From Aquilaria yunnanensis (Eukaryota; Streptophyta; Magnoliopsida; Malvales; Thymelaeaceae): a stretch of 64,000 bases of DNA. This document shows positions 1 to 10,880 of the stretch, in pieces. The stretch covers positions 44,996,492-45,060,491 of the forward strand of contig CM077600.1 in assembly GCA_039654915.1 (NCBI GenBank), in the 5' to 3' direction. The position numbers and the translations under genes were made by a program. Positions within the stretch are counted from its first letter, which is position 1. Every line of letters begins with the position of its first letter. Under the pieces are notes generated by a model, which saw only the letters and a program-made list of their open reading frames with translations, made no database searches and was not told where the DNA came from.

Positions 1-2300
1 TTGAGCACAATATTATTATCCTCTTATATTAGTGGAAAACCATGGAAAAAGGAAAAGATCTATAAATTGAATTCTGCTTTACAATCCCAATGACAACTCC
101 AAGCTTACCTTCCTACAACATGAAGAAGTTCAGCCAAATCTATTCTCATATTTTCCATTATGCCATCATCCAAACCGGCATATGTTGAATCTTTTATAAC
201 TAAAAGAGCATCTTTGTACACTTTGATGGCTTCATCTACTTTTCCTGTATAAAATTTGCATGTATAGTTAGTAGTGGGCAGGAGTTTAGAATAAGACATG
301 GTAAAGAATCAAGCTACAAAAGGTTAAAGGAGAAGTACCATAAAACATTTTTGAAAGTGGGTGTAAATGATCATCACATATTTTCTTTGAAATTATGCAA
401 GTCCTTTACTATCAGGAGAAAAAAAAAAAGAGAGAAAAACAGGAAGTTCAGACTTCGGAGTGGATGCATTATGTACATCCAAACATTGTAATGGAAACAA
501 GAGTTTTGACCCCTTAGTATATGGGGCAATGATTCAATGGAGCTGTTTTAACTATATCATGTTACCTTGTAAAAGAACAAAGCATGATCATGGATATCAA
601 AAAACATCGAGATCTATAACCCTTTTGAGTAACAATGACAAGTTACCTCCAGCACACTTTGCACGGGCCAGTGAGCACATAGCTAGTCCAACTCTTCCAT
701 CGTCACTTCCATACAACTTGGTGTATATCTCTAAAATCCTGGAAATCGAGAGGAACAACAAGAGAGGTTAAAATTTCAACTTAGAACCCGTAAGTGTCCA
801 AGCCAGGAATAGTAACACACCGGATAAAAGGACTTTCTGCATCTGTGGATTTTCCTTGCTTTATCAGAAGATTACCAAGAGCTAATAAAGGGACCAGTAG
901 ATCCTTGCTTTCAGTGCCTCTGCTCAATTCCAGGATGTTTATAGCATGATGATAGGCATCCACTGCCTTTTTGGCTCTTCCGAAAGAACCAAGAGCTTTT
1001 GCTAGCCCCAGTAGTGGTGTGATGAGAAAGGTACTATTGTTCCCTAAAAGAAGGCATGGCATTCAGATTTAAAAGAAAGATACTGATCATATAAGTATAC
1101 TTTTCTCAAAGATCTAATGATACGATTTGATTAGAATAGCGAAAATCCAATTAAGACTCCCCATGAAGAAGAAGGATATAAAACTGTTGGTTCAGGAGAA
1201 AAACTGAAAGACTCATTTTGAAGACCGATTCCGAGACAAAGTAAACATGAGCATCTCACTCAAACTTTTGGCTGCCCAAAATTTGTTCTGCCCATGAATT
1301 AGCTAACTAGACATTCTCTCATTAAAGACTGATCATAGGGGAAAGAGCTATTGACGACTGTAGAGAAGAAGCAAGTCTTGAGTTGTTAACCGAAAGTTTT
1401 GACAACCACATATGCCCTCATCCACAATATAGCATTGAACTTATCCATTTTCACAGATGGACTCACCATATTTGTTTTCTATCATACGAATTGCTCTTTG
1501 GTAGCTAAGTGAAGATTTCTCAAACTCCCCCAAAGCTGAAAACATACTTCCCATATGAATGAGGACTGAATCCAGAAGAAGTTCATCCTCCTCTTGATTG
1601 TCAACCAGCCCACTCATCTGAAGCCCACCAAGAAAACTCAAACTATATTACCATCTAGGAGAAAATAACAGTGTGATATAAGAAAATATTCTCAAATACG
1701 GTTAAAGAAAAGGAGTTACCATGCCGAGAATGGAAGAAACAGATTTTAAGTCTCCAGCAGCTAGGAAACCTAAGGCTATGATATCAAGAAGAGCAACTTC
1801 TTCCATGCCTTGAATACCTGCATTGATCTGTTCTTTCACAGCTTCATAATTTGCTTGAAGCAGGTCCATGGCACCACTTTTGTTTCCCATCATAATCATT
1901 GTTTTGACTTCATTAAATAACTCCTGCAACTCTCTCTCAAAATTGTTCATTCCATCCGAGTTACTTGAGTGGTTAAGCAATGTTTTAGACCTGCTGATGG
2001 CAGATACTTTATAGTAACAGTTTTCTTAAACCAAACTATACATATTGCCACTTCATTTCACTTTTTGATTGTTTCAAAGACCACAGTAAGTGAAGCAATG
2101 TAATAGTGCAGCAAACTTCGGAACAATATCGGAAAACCAGGCCTTAAAATACTGAACCTAATCCACAATTACTAGACCACACTGCATAGAGTTGTAATCC
2201 CTCCGGAAACATGCCACTAGATCTTAAACCAACTCCAACCTTCATTCTCTCTTGTTTCTTTTCTTTTCTTTTCTTTTTTTCATTTTTATTCTATTTATTC

Positions 2301-2331
<31 letters not shown>

Positions 2332-2844
2332 GGGTGGGTTTCCTACCAGACAAAAGTTAGTTATACCAAGAAACGAAGTATGTTCCTACCTTTGGTAATG
2401 CTCTGGTGATGGAGATGAAACACCGGCAGAGGCCACATCAGCTTCTAACGAGCCAACCACAGCAACATGTTTCGGGGAAATACGACATGAAACAGCAGGC
2501 AAGATATGAACGCTAAATTTGCAGTTCTGCCTCTGGAACCGTTCCGAGAAACACCTAACACCCCTGGGAGATAGCCAGCTTGTCCTGAAACGTTCAAGCA
2601 TTAGGAACCAATCAACGGAGGCAACTAGCCTACGACAGTCAAAACGAACCTAGACTCACAAAACAAGAACCAAGATTACTCAACTCAATGCCTAAGCTCA
2701 AATTTCAAGAGGGGAACAGAAAATTGAACCGAGAGAAATTATTAGGCGCAAGAGAGTGTAGGATGAATCGCTAGAAACTTTCATTTCCAAGGTAATAAAC
2801 CTGTAGTAGCTGCAGGGGTGAGGAGGCTGTAGCAGAGCTTTCAT
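1..2844 (-). CDS. Kinesin-light-chain-related TPR protein, 5' part (3' end off the window)
   Basis: Seven coding exons can be joined in frame on the minus strand: 2844-2801, 2584-2390, 1990-1720, 1617-1467, 1043-738+? region split as 1043 to about 816, 738-647 and 244-109; the gene continues past base 1. All junctions are GT-AG and phases agree. The start at 2844 opens MKALLQPPHP, followed by a basic, Ser/Arg-rich stretch that could be an organelle transit peptide. Later exons carry TPR-type helical pairs (for example KYGNNSTFLITPLLGLAKAL across the exon 4/5 junction, and LEIYTKLYG then LARAKCAGGKVDEAIKVYKD). This matches the plant kinesin-light-chain-related TPR family; I recall Arabidopsis At5g53080 as the closest type. 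TPRs mediate protein-protein contacts; the partner is unknown. The exon 4 donor is the GTGAGT at 1466, not the later read-through to a stop at 1441. Intron 2 contains a run of 24 G. Family is fairly sure, function is not. Confidence 0.82.
2311..2334. repeat. G24 homopolymer run
   Basis: Ten T are followed by 24 uninterrupted G inside intron 2 of the TPR gene (minus-strand gene, so C24 in its transcript). It could form a G-quadruplex on the plus strand, and its exact length is likely to be unreliable in an assembly. Confidence 0.9.
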
Positions 2845-5495
2845 TATGCGGAATGTGCAGAGGCAGAATTGCTTGCGGGAACCTTGGTTTGCTAGAGATA
2901 AAATGGCAAAGGTGCTGGGCCGAGTTGAAGCGAGACGAGGCCGAGGTGGCGACTCAGTCTCAGCTCACGCTGGTTCCGAGTTCGCGCTGTGTTGTTGTTG
3001 GATAGATTGCATGATAAATCGGGCTTCAAGTCATTTGTCAGCCTAATCAGGCCCAATTCGATAAATTCATGCTTTGATGTTTTGAATTGATTATTACAAG
3101 TCCTAAAAGGTTAACTAAAGTTTCAGTTGAGTCCAAAACATCGTCGAGCATGATATTAAGTCCATAAATCAGTAAATTGTTCTCAAGTCTACTTGATCTT
3201 ATCTTCTTCACACTATATTTCTTTTGTTTTTTGTCTATCTAGGAGTCCCAATTAATTCTTTATCCCAGCATCTCAATTGTGAATTGCTTAAGTAGAATTG
3301 AAAGGTCTAGGGCCAATTCAGTGGGAGTTAACGTTTTCACGTTAACATGTTATTTGCAAAATCTTGATTTCAAGATTTGGGGACCACGGTTAAGGTGACT
3401 TATCTACCCTTGAAATTTAGCCATATTACATGGCATATTCTTCTTTATCATGACGGCATCTCCTTCATTCTTCCCTTGCGTGCTTAGCGGTGAACACATC
3501 TCAGCCACCAAGGATCACCAGTAAGATGGAAGCTCGAGGACACCAGTAAGCTGGCAGTCATTCAGGGTTCATCCAAATCTTTTGATTTTTGGGTTAAAGT
3601 CAAGGGGAAGAACATCACTATGAATGAGACACAATCACGTGGAAACGATGCGGAGGATTAAGTCGCGGAAGCGATGGAGGTGGATATGAATGACATGATG
3701 GAGGGGAACTTAGTGGTCATGTTGAAGGTGGATATGGCGATGGTGGCTATGGTAGTGGTTGCCATGTCTATGAGGTAGTGGTTTTTGGTACTTTAAGGTT
3801 GCGGTGGCTTTGAAAGCCATTGGGTGATAAATGGGGTTGCATTTGGTCTAGAAGGATTTAATTTAGGGTGGTGGTGCTTATGGTTAAGGCAGATGGTTCT
3901 GAAAACGTTTAATTTGGGGATTTAGAGTTTTGGAAGATGGATGGGGTGGTGATGTTAATGGACTAAATGAAATTTTCTTAAAACTTTAGGGCAAATGTTA
4001 TTTAGTCCCACAATGTTTTCATCCAAGTTAGCAAAAACACATTAACTAGATAGTGTTAAAATGAAATGAAGCAGCCCTTAAGAAAGAGTCAATGATACCT
4101 AATTTGTGGTTAATCACGCTATGAATCCTCTTAAAGAGTGATGTCCTTATATTCATCAAATGAATCTATAATTTTCCTTCATAAGACCATGTGATCCTCA
4201 TGCATGAGCTAAAAACTAGTGCCAAATCAATATAAAATTGATATGGGTGTCATTTTATAGGCTAGAATAAAATTATAGCTCATTCATTTGTTATTTTGTT
4301 TTTCCATCCAAAGTGCATCAGTCTTAGAACAATATGTTCTATTTCTAAACAATTTTTGGACCTAAAGTATGATTGAATATTTTGAGGACTTGATTGAAAG
4401 TTTGAACAAACATTTAGGTCTTTGACTACAAGTGTTCCTCCATTTTATGTGCACATTTCTGTTCCTGAGATCAAACATGATAGTAGAGTATTAGGCTTTA
4501 TTAAAGTCTAGAATTGAATCTTAAAAACTTACACTTTTACGACTCTGAAAATTAAAAAACATACCAAATGATAGTACAAACTATACGTATGTTGAAACAA
4601 GTATAGTCTCGACTTTAATCTTAGAAACTTAAAAATAGTTAGACTTCATGTTTCTTAATTGTTATGTCAAAATTATTGAAAATGTGCTGAACATTGTAAC
4701 AAACTAAATATATATAAATTTATTGTCCAACTTAATCTTTATAAAACTAAACCCAACCCACTTAAAGTGAAAAACAAAAAAGGAATTTAAAGATAACCTA
4801 AAAAACAAAAAATCATCTCTTGTTTTTTTTTTTCTCGAGCTCTTCGTATAACTTGAATGCTTTTTTTCACCATGAATTTGATAACTTTGGTTATCAAAAT
4901 TATGTAGATGTGAATATAAACAAAAAAAAAGTGTCAAGTGATAGTGTAAATGTTTAGATAAATGACATTGACATCTCAAATAATGGAATAACGAGAGAAT
5001 AATATTTATATATGAACTTTAAAGATATAATATTAATACTACTATTGAAATGATGTTACATATAGTCTATTAGAATAATTGAGATGTTCCTAAATCTCAT
5101 TATGAATTGTGGATACTTGTTTTTCTTATGTTTTAGCTTTATGGCATGACATTTTATTTATAGTATTATAGTATTAATAAGTGAAAATATTGTGTAGGTA
5201 TGGTCTTTTTAAAATAATTTGGATAACTATATATTTTGCATATTGTTCTATGAATTTTTTAATAAAATCTTATGACTTTATAACTTTTTACGACTTTAGA
5301 ATCAAAATGACTATAGGTAGAAATCTTACTTTGATAACCTTGATTAGGTTTGCTATAACTCATTTTTGGGCAATAGTTAGCTTACATTTTGTCACAAAAC
5401 TAGGCTATAGAATTCTCAAATGACTTATGTAAATACAATGGTCCACTAATGTCATTTATCTCAAACAGGAATAGCGAATTGTCACATAATAATTT
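2845..5495. other. Intergenic, AT-rich; degenerate inverted-repeat element candidate at about 3330-4060
   Basis: No supportable gene. Around 3334-3420 and 3985-4060 there are weakly matching inverted segments (gttaacatgttatttgc against the reverse complement of gcaaaaacacattaact). They flank a GC-richer, glycine-codon-rich tract (3640-3800, repeated ggtggatatgg-type units) with no open frame. This may be an old Mutator-like element holding a captured glycine-rich coding scrap, but the ends are too decayed to be sure. The remainder to 5495 shows only AT-rich unique-looking sequence. Confidence 0.35.
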
Positions 5496-6537
5496 GGGAA
5501 AAATGGCAAATTTGTCATTAATATTTCCTTGAATGAGTAATTTTATCACTTTTTTTTTTGTGCAAATTGACCACTAATGTTAAGATATAAGAATAAGTTT
5601 GCCACCAAAGTTATAAAACAAAAGTAAAATAGTCACCAACTGTCTATCAATAGGAATATTCAGTCTAAAATAAGAACATCTAAATGTCCTAGGCTTTGAA
5701 AAAATTTTCCTTGAAAATTTTCTTTTCAACCATATGTACTCCAAGTCTTTGAATTTATTATTTTAGTCATTTTCCTTCACGTTGTGCCTCACTACCCAGT
5801 CATTGCCAATAAGGATTCAATGTCAGGTCCATCATTATTTTAGAACTTTGTCATAATCTAGTTTATGTCGACCATCATCTTTGTCTTCTTCAACCTTACA
5901 ATTGGAACCCTTTTCATTATTTCCAACTTGAACAAGCCCTTCCACAACCTGGACAAGTGATGCTAGCAAGATGAAGGCAATGCTTTTCCACTACCATAGC
6001 TCACCAAATCTCCATGTATGCTTTAATGCCTGAAACCAATCAGCTTCTATGCCTATAAATCCCATGAGCCTGAGAAATCACCAGATTTTGGCACCCATTT
6101 CATTATGTCTTTGGCTCTAAATCTTAACCACAATTTTTTGTATCTTCTTTCATGCTTCAGTGACTTAAACCCTTAAACCTCAAGAGCTACTTCACTCGAG
6201 AACTGATATCATTGACTGATTCCTAGATCTATAAACCACAAGAAATGAGCAAAGACCCGCTTTGATTCCGATGAAGAAAACGAAATGAAGGATGCTAGTG
6301 AAAAGGATAAACACAATAACTTGGGAGACTATTGTTTCAAGTAAAGAAAACATAAAATCGGAACTCAAATTTTTCCCCTTTTTTTTTTATGTTTGCCACA
6401 TAGGCACTTTCGATGGTTGGTGACAAAATTGCAACCAACCAATAACTTTGATGGAAAATTTGCATAAAAAAATATTGGTGGCAAAATACCCATTTGAACA
6501 ATCAATACATATTATTGGCAATTTTGCCCATTTCCTC
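5496..6537. mobile_element. Non-autonomous element with about 150-bp terminal inverted repeats (Mutator-like)
   Basis: The left end (GGGAAAAATGGCAAATTTG and the following 150 bases) matches the reverse complement of the right end near 6390-6537 (TGGGCAAAATTGCC, then GGTATTTTGCCACCAATA, then TTTGTCACCAAC). Long, diverged inverted repeats around about 700 bp of non-coding filler are typical of Mutator-like elements (MULEs). The flanking nonamers taataattt and ttatgatat agree at 6 of 9 positions, compatible with a worn 9-bp target duplication. There is no transposase. Exact ends are uncertain by a few bases. Confidence 0.65.
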
Positions 6538-7971
6538 TTATGATATTTACGAGGTTTTATTTATTCCATACATTGCAATGGTTTAATTTATTATGGCATT
6601 TAATGTAAATATGCCAAAATAATTATTAAATAAAAAAATTTTAGGATGAAAAGAAGAAATATTAAAGTTATAGTAATTAAAAATGGGTTTAACTATTGAT
6701 GTAAAATAGTAATTAAAAATGGGTTTGACTATTGATGAAAAAAAAAATTTCTATAAAAATTTAAAAATTGAGAGTTTTAGTTAACCTAACATCGGAGTTT
6801 AGGAACTAAAAGTGATGTTTAACCATTATTGGGAGTTTAAATCTCAAAAATCCAGACAAAGCTTTAATCATAGTGATCGAAGTTTTTCTTAAAAGATAAA
6901 AATAACCTTCCCACAAAGCATTGGCACAAAGGTAAAGGCAAAGTTTCGAGATCGATAGAGAATGGAAATATTATAGATAGTAAGAATTAAAATTAACTTA
7001 ATAATGGCCCAAAAAAAAAAAAAGTACAAAAAAGGCAAAACGTAAATAAATAGTAGAATTTAGGGACTCAAATGAAAAAGATTAATAGCTCAGGGACTGA
7101 AATGGATTTAAACACAAAAAAATACGGTATTGACACGACCTACAAAAAGTCATTATAGTTTTTCTCTTTAGTAGTTGTAATCTCCAAAGTTGCAAATCTA
7201 TTGACCTCATTTGCTATTGCCCCTATACTGTTTCTCAATGCGAAACCATAAGATGGAACAATTTAGGGACCAAAACAGAAGAAAGAAAATCTACAGTGGC
7301 TGGAAGAAGGGTTAGACAATTACAAAGGAAAATAATAAAAAAGAAAAATAAACAAAAAAAGAATTGTTTATGAACAATGTTCCTTGTTCATAATTAATAA
7401 ACTGTTATAATTATCTGCTGTGTTTGTAATTGAAGCAATGAATCATATCACATAGTTAATTGTTATTTATAAAGTAGTAGCTAATTGAAGTCTGTGTTGA
7501 AAGTAAAACAAAATTCCCAATTTAATTTTTTTTCTTGAGAGAGTTTTAAGATCTTTTGCTTAATATGAGTTCCATTGAAAGATAAGTTCAAAATCTGACT
7601 TGAGTTTAATTCAAAGCTTGGCTCAATTTGTAAATTGATATGTATAATTTCTTGGTGAACACTGTATTATTTGACTATTGCATTGTAACAAAATAGTTGT
7701 GAAAGTGACTGAAATGAAAAACTAAAATTAATAGTGGTATAGATGATTAATGGAAGTAAGAAAGGACTAAAATAAGAATTTCACCCAAACAAAAACAGAA
7801 AAATATTAGAAGCGAAATTCAAATCTACGTAAACACTGAGAAAAAAATTTCAAACTTCTAATGAGGTGGAGCTTTGACAAGGTGGGGAGAGGTCATACAA
7901 CTATCAACGGTGCTTGCTAGCCGACAATGCTTGGAGAGAATGAATTTGGAGATAGATATGAGAGAAAGAGA
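6538..7971. other. Intergenic, AT-rich; short tandem duplication near 6668-6740
   Basis: No gene seen. At 6668-6740 a unit of about 36 bases (tagtaattaaaaatgggtt plus tactattgatg-like sequence) occurs twice in tandem with few differences. The rest is AT-rich with homopolymer A runs. Confidence 0.5.
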
Positions 7972-9433
7972 GGCTAAATTGTACCAATGGCCCCTAACCT
8001 TTTATTATTGTCCTATTTTGGACCATAACCTTAAAATCTCGCATAAGACATCTTAAATCTCAATTTTTTGTTTTGTTTTAGACATTTGATAGATAGAAGG
8101 TATTAAAATTGACAGAATTAACCACGTGGCATGCCAACTTTGGTGATTTGCCATAGTGGCATAATAATCAGCTACTAATGATGATGTAGCAAGGAAGTAA
8201 AATAATAAAAAAGAAAAATATGAATAATAATAATAATAATAATAATAAATTAAAAAAATCACCTACCGCGCCGCCTCCAGGCTCCTCCCTCCCTCACTGC
8301 CTTCAGGCTTAACCTTCTTCCCTCATTTGTCTCTCCATCGATTCGTCATCTTTGGCAAGATATGATCTTCAACCACTAGGGCTAGAAGGCCAGGGAGAGT
8401 AGCAGAAGACCTCCGGCAAATGTTTCTCGGAATGGAACTCGGAGCCATGCGGAGATAAATGCTTTGATAGACTTCCACCTCAATCTCCATGACCCATTTA
8501 GCACTATTTACGACTGAGACTTTTCCACGCTAGCGGCTCCCCTATGATTAGTGTAAAGTTATTGAGAGCTTTTGCTGGTACTGAATTTTGCATAAAATTG
8601 AAAAAAAATTGAAGCTGTTTAAATTACTTAGCAACAAAAACACAGAAATTCGAAGCACATTTTCAATTCTTCTTCTACATCAAATTAATTCTTTCTTCCA
8701 GATCATTACGAATCGATCCAACCACCAACAGTTAATCTTTTTCCATGGCCAAGATCCTCACCACCGGCTCCTGGGACTGCATGCTCCCGGGCCCGCCCAG
8801 CTTCAACAATTTCAAAGCCGCTGACCTTAGCGCCTCCGGCCTCCTTGCCACCCTCTCTCTCACCTTCCCCCCCCCCCCCACCATTTCTCCTCTTGTAACA
8901 GCCATCTGCTGGACCTCCTATCCACTGAGCCTTCCTCTTCCCACCTTGTCCTCGCTGCCCGGGATTACCACGATCGTGTTTCTTTGATCGACTTCCTCCT
9001 CCACTCCGTTGTACGCACTTTTGAGCCTTATGAGATCTCCAGCAATATTTGGTCTCCATTGGACCTTCCAATCGAATTGGGCATGGAAGAGGGAAGGGGG
9101 GGATGAAGGAAAAAGAAGCGGTGGATGAGGTAGAGGCTGAAGGCGGCGGGGGAGGGAGGAGGTTGAGCCCAATGGTAGGACGGTTTTTTTTTAAAATTCT
9201 TTTTATTTTTTTCATATTTTTATTTATTATTATTTTTCTTCCTTGCCATATCATCACTAGCAGCTAATTATTACGCCATGTGGCTAATTCTGTCAATTTT
9301 AACACTTTCCGTCCATCAAAGTTCTAAAATAAAACAAAAAATTGAGGTTGATGACGTTCCATGTGAAAATTTGAGGTTAGGGTCCAAAATAGAACAATAA
9401 TAAAATATTAAGGGCTATAGGTGCAATTTACCC
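7972..9433. mobile_element. Pack-MULE-like element with about 250-bp terminal inverted repeats
   Basis: The left end 7972-8230 and the reverse complement of 9215-9433 align along most of their length. Both start GG(C/G)TAAATTG(T/C)ACC, then share TTTTATTATTGT(C/T)CTATTTTGGACC, CTCAATTTTTTGTTTT and AAAATTGACAGAATTA. The interior is GC-rich and coding-like, unlike the AT-rich surroundings. It includes a (AAT)n tract at 8223-8248, a 5'-UTR-like segment and a start codon at 8745. There is no transposase, so it is non-autonomous. Long TIRs plus captured host coding DNA define Pack-MULEs. A 9-bp target duplication is not clear (best flanks agree at 6 of 9). Confidence 0.75.
8745..9130 (+). pseudogene. 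Captured coding fragment of an unidentified plant gene inside the MULE
   Basis: Translation from ATG 8745 gives MAKILTTGSWDCMLPGPP, then about 45 plausible codons up to a C-run at 8869-8879. The reading frame there shifts: the continuing coherent frame reads SHLLDLLSTEPSSSHLVLAA and then IDFLLHSVVRTFEPYEISS before fading out near 9080-9130. Codons are GC-rich at third positions, unlike the flanks. The homopolymer frameshift and lack of a downstream part indicate a non-functional gene fragment. I do not recognise the parent gene. Alternatively the C-run length is a sequencing error and a short chimeric ORF is expressed. Confidence 0.5.
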
Positions 9434-10756
9434 AAAAAAGATATGTAGATGCTTCAGACTAGAGAGAAAGTTGATCGAATGCTATTGGAGGACACTATTT
9501 ATGATTTTTGAGTTTCCAATTAGTGTTGGAATTAGTTTTGCTGCTAGTTTTAAGGAAACTATTAAATAAATTGAAGAAATCAAGAAGAAGTCTAGTTTGA
9601 ATGTCTAGTTTGTGGAGTTTTTAAGATAAAAGAGACAAAGATTTTGAATAAAGAAGAAGAAGCATAGGAGAATTTCTAAAAATAAGAAGATGCGATCCAC
9701 ATATGATTGTAGACATAGGTCCATCATAGACAACTTCAATATTTTATTTTACACCAATGAAGAAATCATAATTGAAATTCAAGTTCTTGTTTTTGGATAT
9801 GAAAAATTAAAGTGGAATCCGGAAAAGCATTTTTAACATGTTTTTATGCAAAAAGAAAATATTTTTATTATAACTTCTTTTTATAAGCTTTGAAAAACAT
9901 AAAAAAAATATTAAATAGTATGATTTGTAAAAAGTTATACTTTAAGTGGTTAAAGCTATTTCTAACAATAGGAAACGAATCATCGTGTTGTTTGTAAATC
10001 CAAACCATATGGAGGATTTCAATTCAATTTGGTTGGAACAAAAAATTTAACCAAAAACAGAATGAAGCATCTATTTTGTTCGGCAAAGCCCTGAATCGCT
10101 TACACGAGTCGAACTTTAAACTAAAGTCCGAGATTTTATGAATCGACCAAATATGTTCCAGGGCAGGACATGTGAGACAAAGCAACAAGTTTGCACAACA
10201 GTAACTCTTAGCATAGAAGTCGCTGCTCGCTACCCAACCCAATACTAAAAATAACGAGATAAAAATTAAACGGGTAGTGTCACGATTCATTATTATTGGC
10301 AAAATCACAGACAAAAAATCAAGGCAGCCCAAGATTTCTTCCTTCCCCGCACCCACATAAAAGGCCTAGCGAGGAATACAGTGGTTATGCCCGCGACACA
10401 TCCATCCACCACCCCCACCTTCACCCCTACCGCCGCGCAGGTCTACCGCCACCACTCGTCTCTTTCAAATTCTCGCAGACTAACTCCTCGATTTTGCATC
10501 TCTCCTCCAAATCCTTCAATTCATACAGTCGCTTCATCGCTTATTCCGTAAAACCCTAATCGCCGATCGCCCATCTCATACGTCGATCTTTTTCCTCCTT
10601 GCGCTGACTTCCCCTTATCTCCTTGGCTCGTCCGCAGTCCGAGAGATCTGTTCCCTCTCGTTTAATCTATCGATTTGAGGAAGTGGACAGGGAGGAAGTT
10701 TAGGGTTTGCTATTGGGATATTGCGGTCAAGGCTGGCGTTGGTTCGGTTTAGTTAA
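9434..10756. promoter_or_regulatory. Intergenic region and 5' leader/promoter of the CCR4 gene
   Basis: 9434-10290 is AT-rich with no gene seen. From about 10300 the sequence becomes pyrimidine- and C-rich (tcctcc, ctcgtc, cccttatctcc motifs) and lacks a convincing reading frame. That is typical of a plant 5' untranslated leader and core promoter ahead of the CCR4 start at 10881. No clear TATA box was identified, in keeping with a housekeeping gene. Confidence 0.5.
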
Positions 10757-10864
10757 ATGGCGGATCCGCCAGGAGGCCGCCCGGATAGGATTGCATGCCG
10801 TTTCAGACGAATATTTGGACTTTTTTCGGTGCTTTTGCTGAACGCTTGCGGTTGCCGAGAGTGA
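10757..10864 (+). promoter_or_regulatory. Upstream ORF (35 codons) in the CCR4 leader
   Basis: An ATG at 10757 opens a 35-codon frame (MADPPGGRPD ... CGCRE) ending in TGA at 10862-10864, only 16 bases before the main CCR4 ATG at 10881. If this leader is transcribed unspliced, ribosomes meet this ORF first, so it could lower CCR4 translation or make the mRNA sensitive to nonsense-mediated decay. The sequence shows the ORF; its regulatory role is inferred. Confidence 0.5.
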
Positions 10865-10880
10865 CTAGCGGTGAAGAAGC

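Noticed and set aside
1441..1466. Continuation of TPR exon 4 to a stop at 1441, or a non-canonical GA-AG intron after it
   Set aside because: A canonical GTGAGT donor at 1466 joins in frame to the acceptor at 1044 and restores the family motif KYGNNSTFLI.
8706..9257. 183-codon open frame on the minus strand inside the MULE
   Set aside because: It is the antisense of a captured plus-strand fragment; composition is low-complexity (poly-Pro, poly-Ser, Gly-Arg runs).
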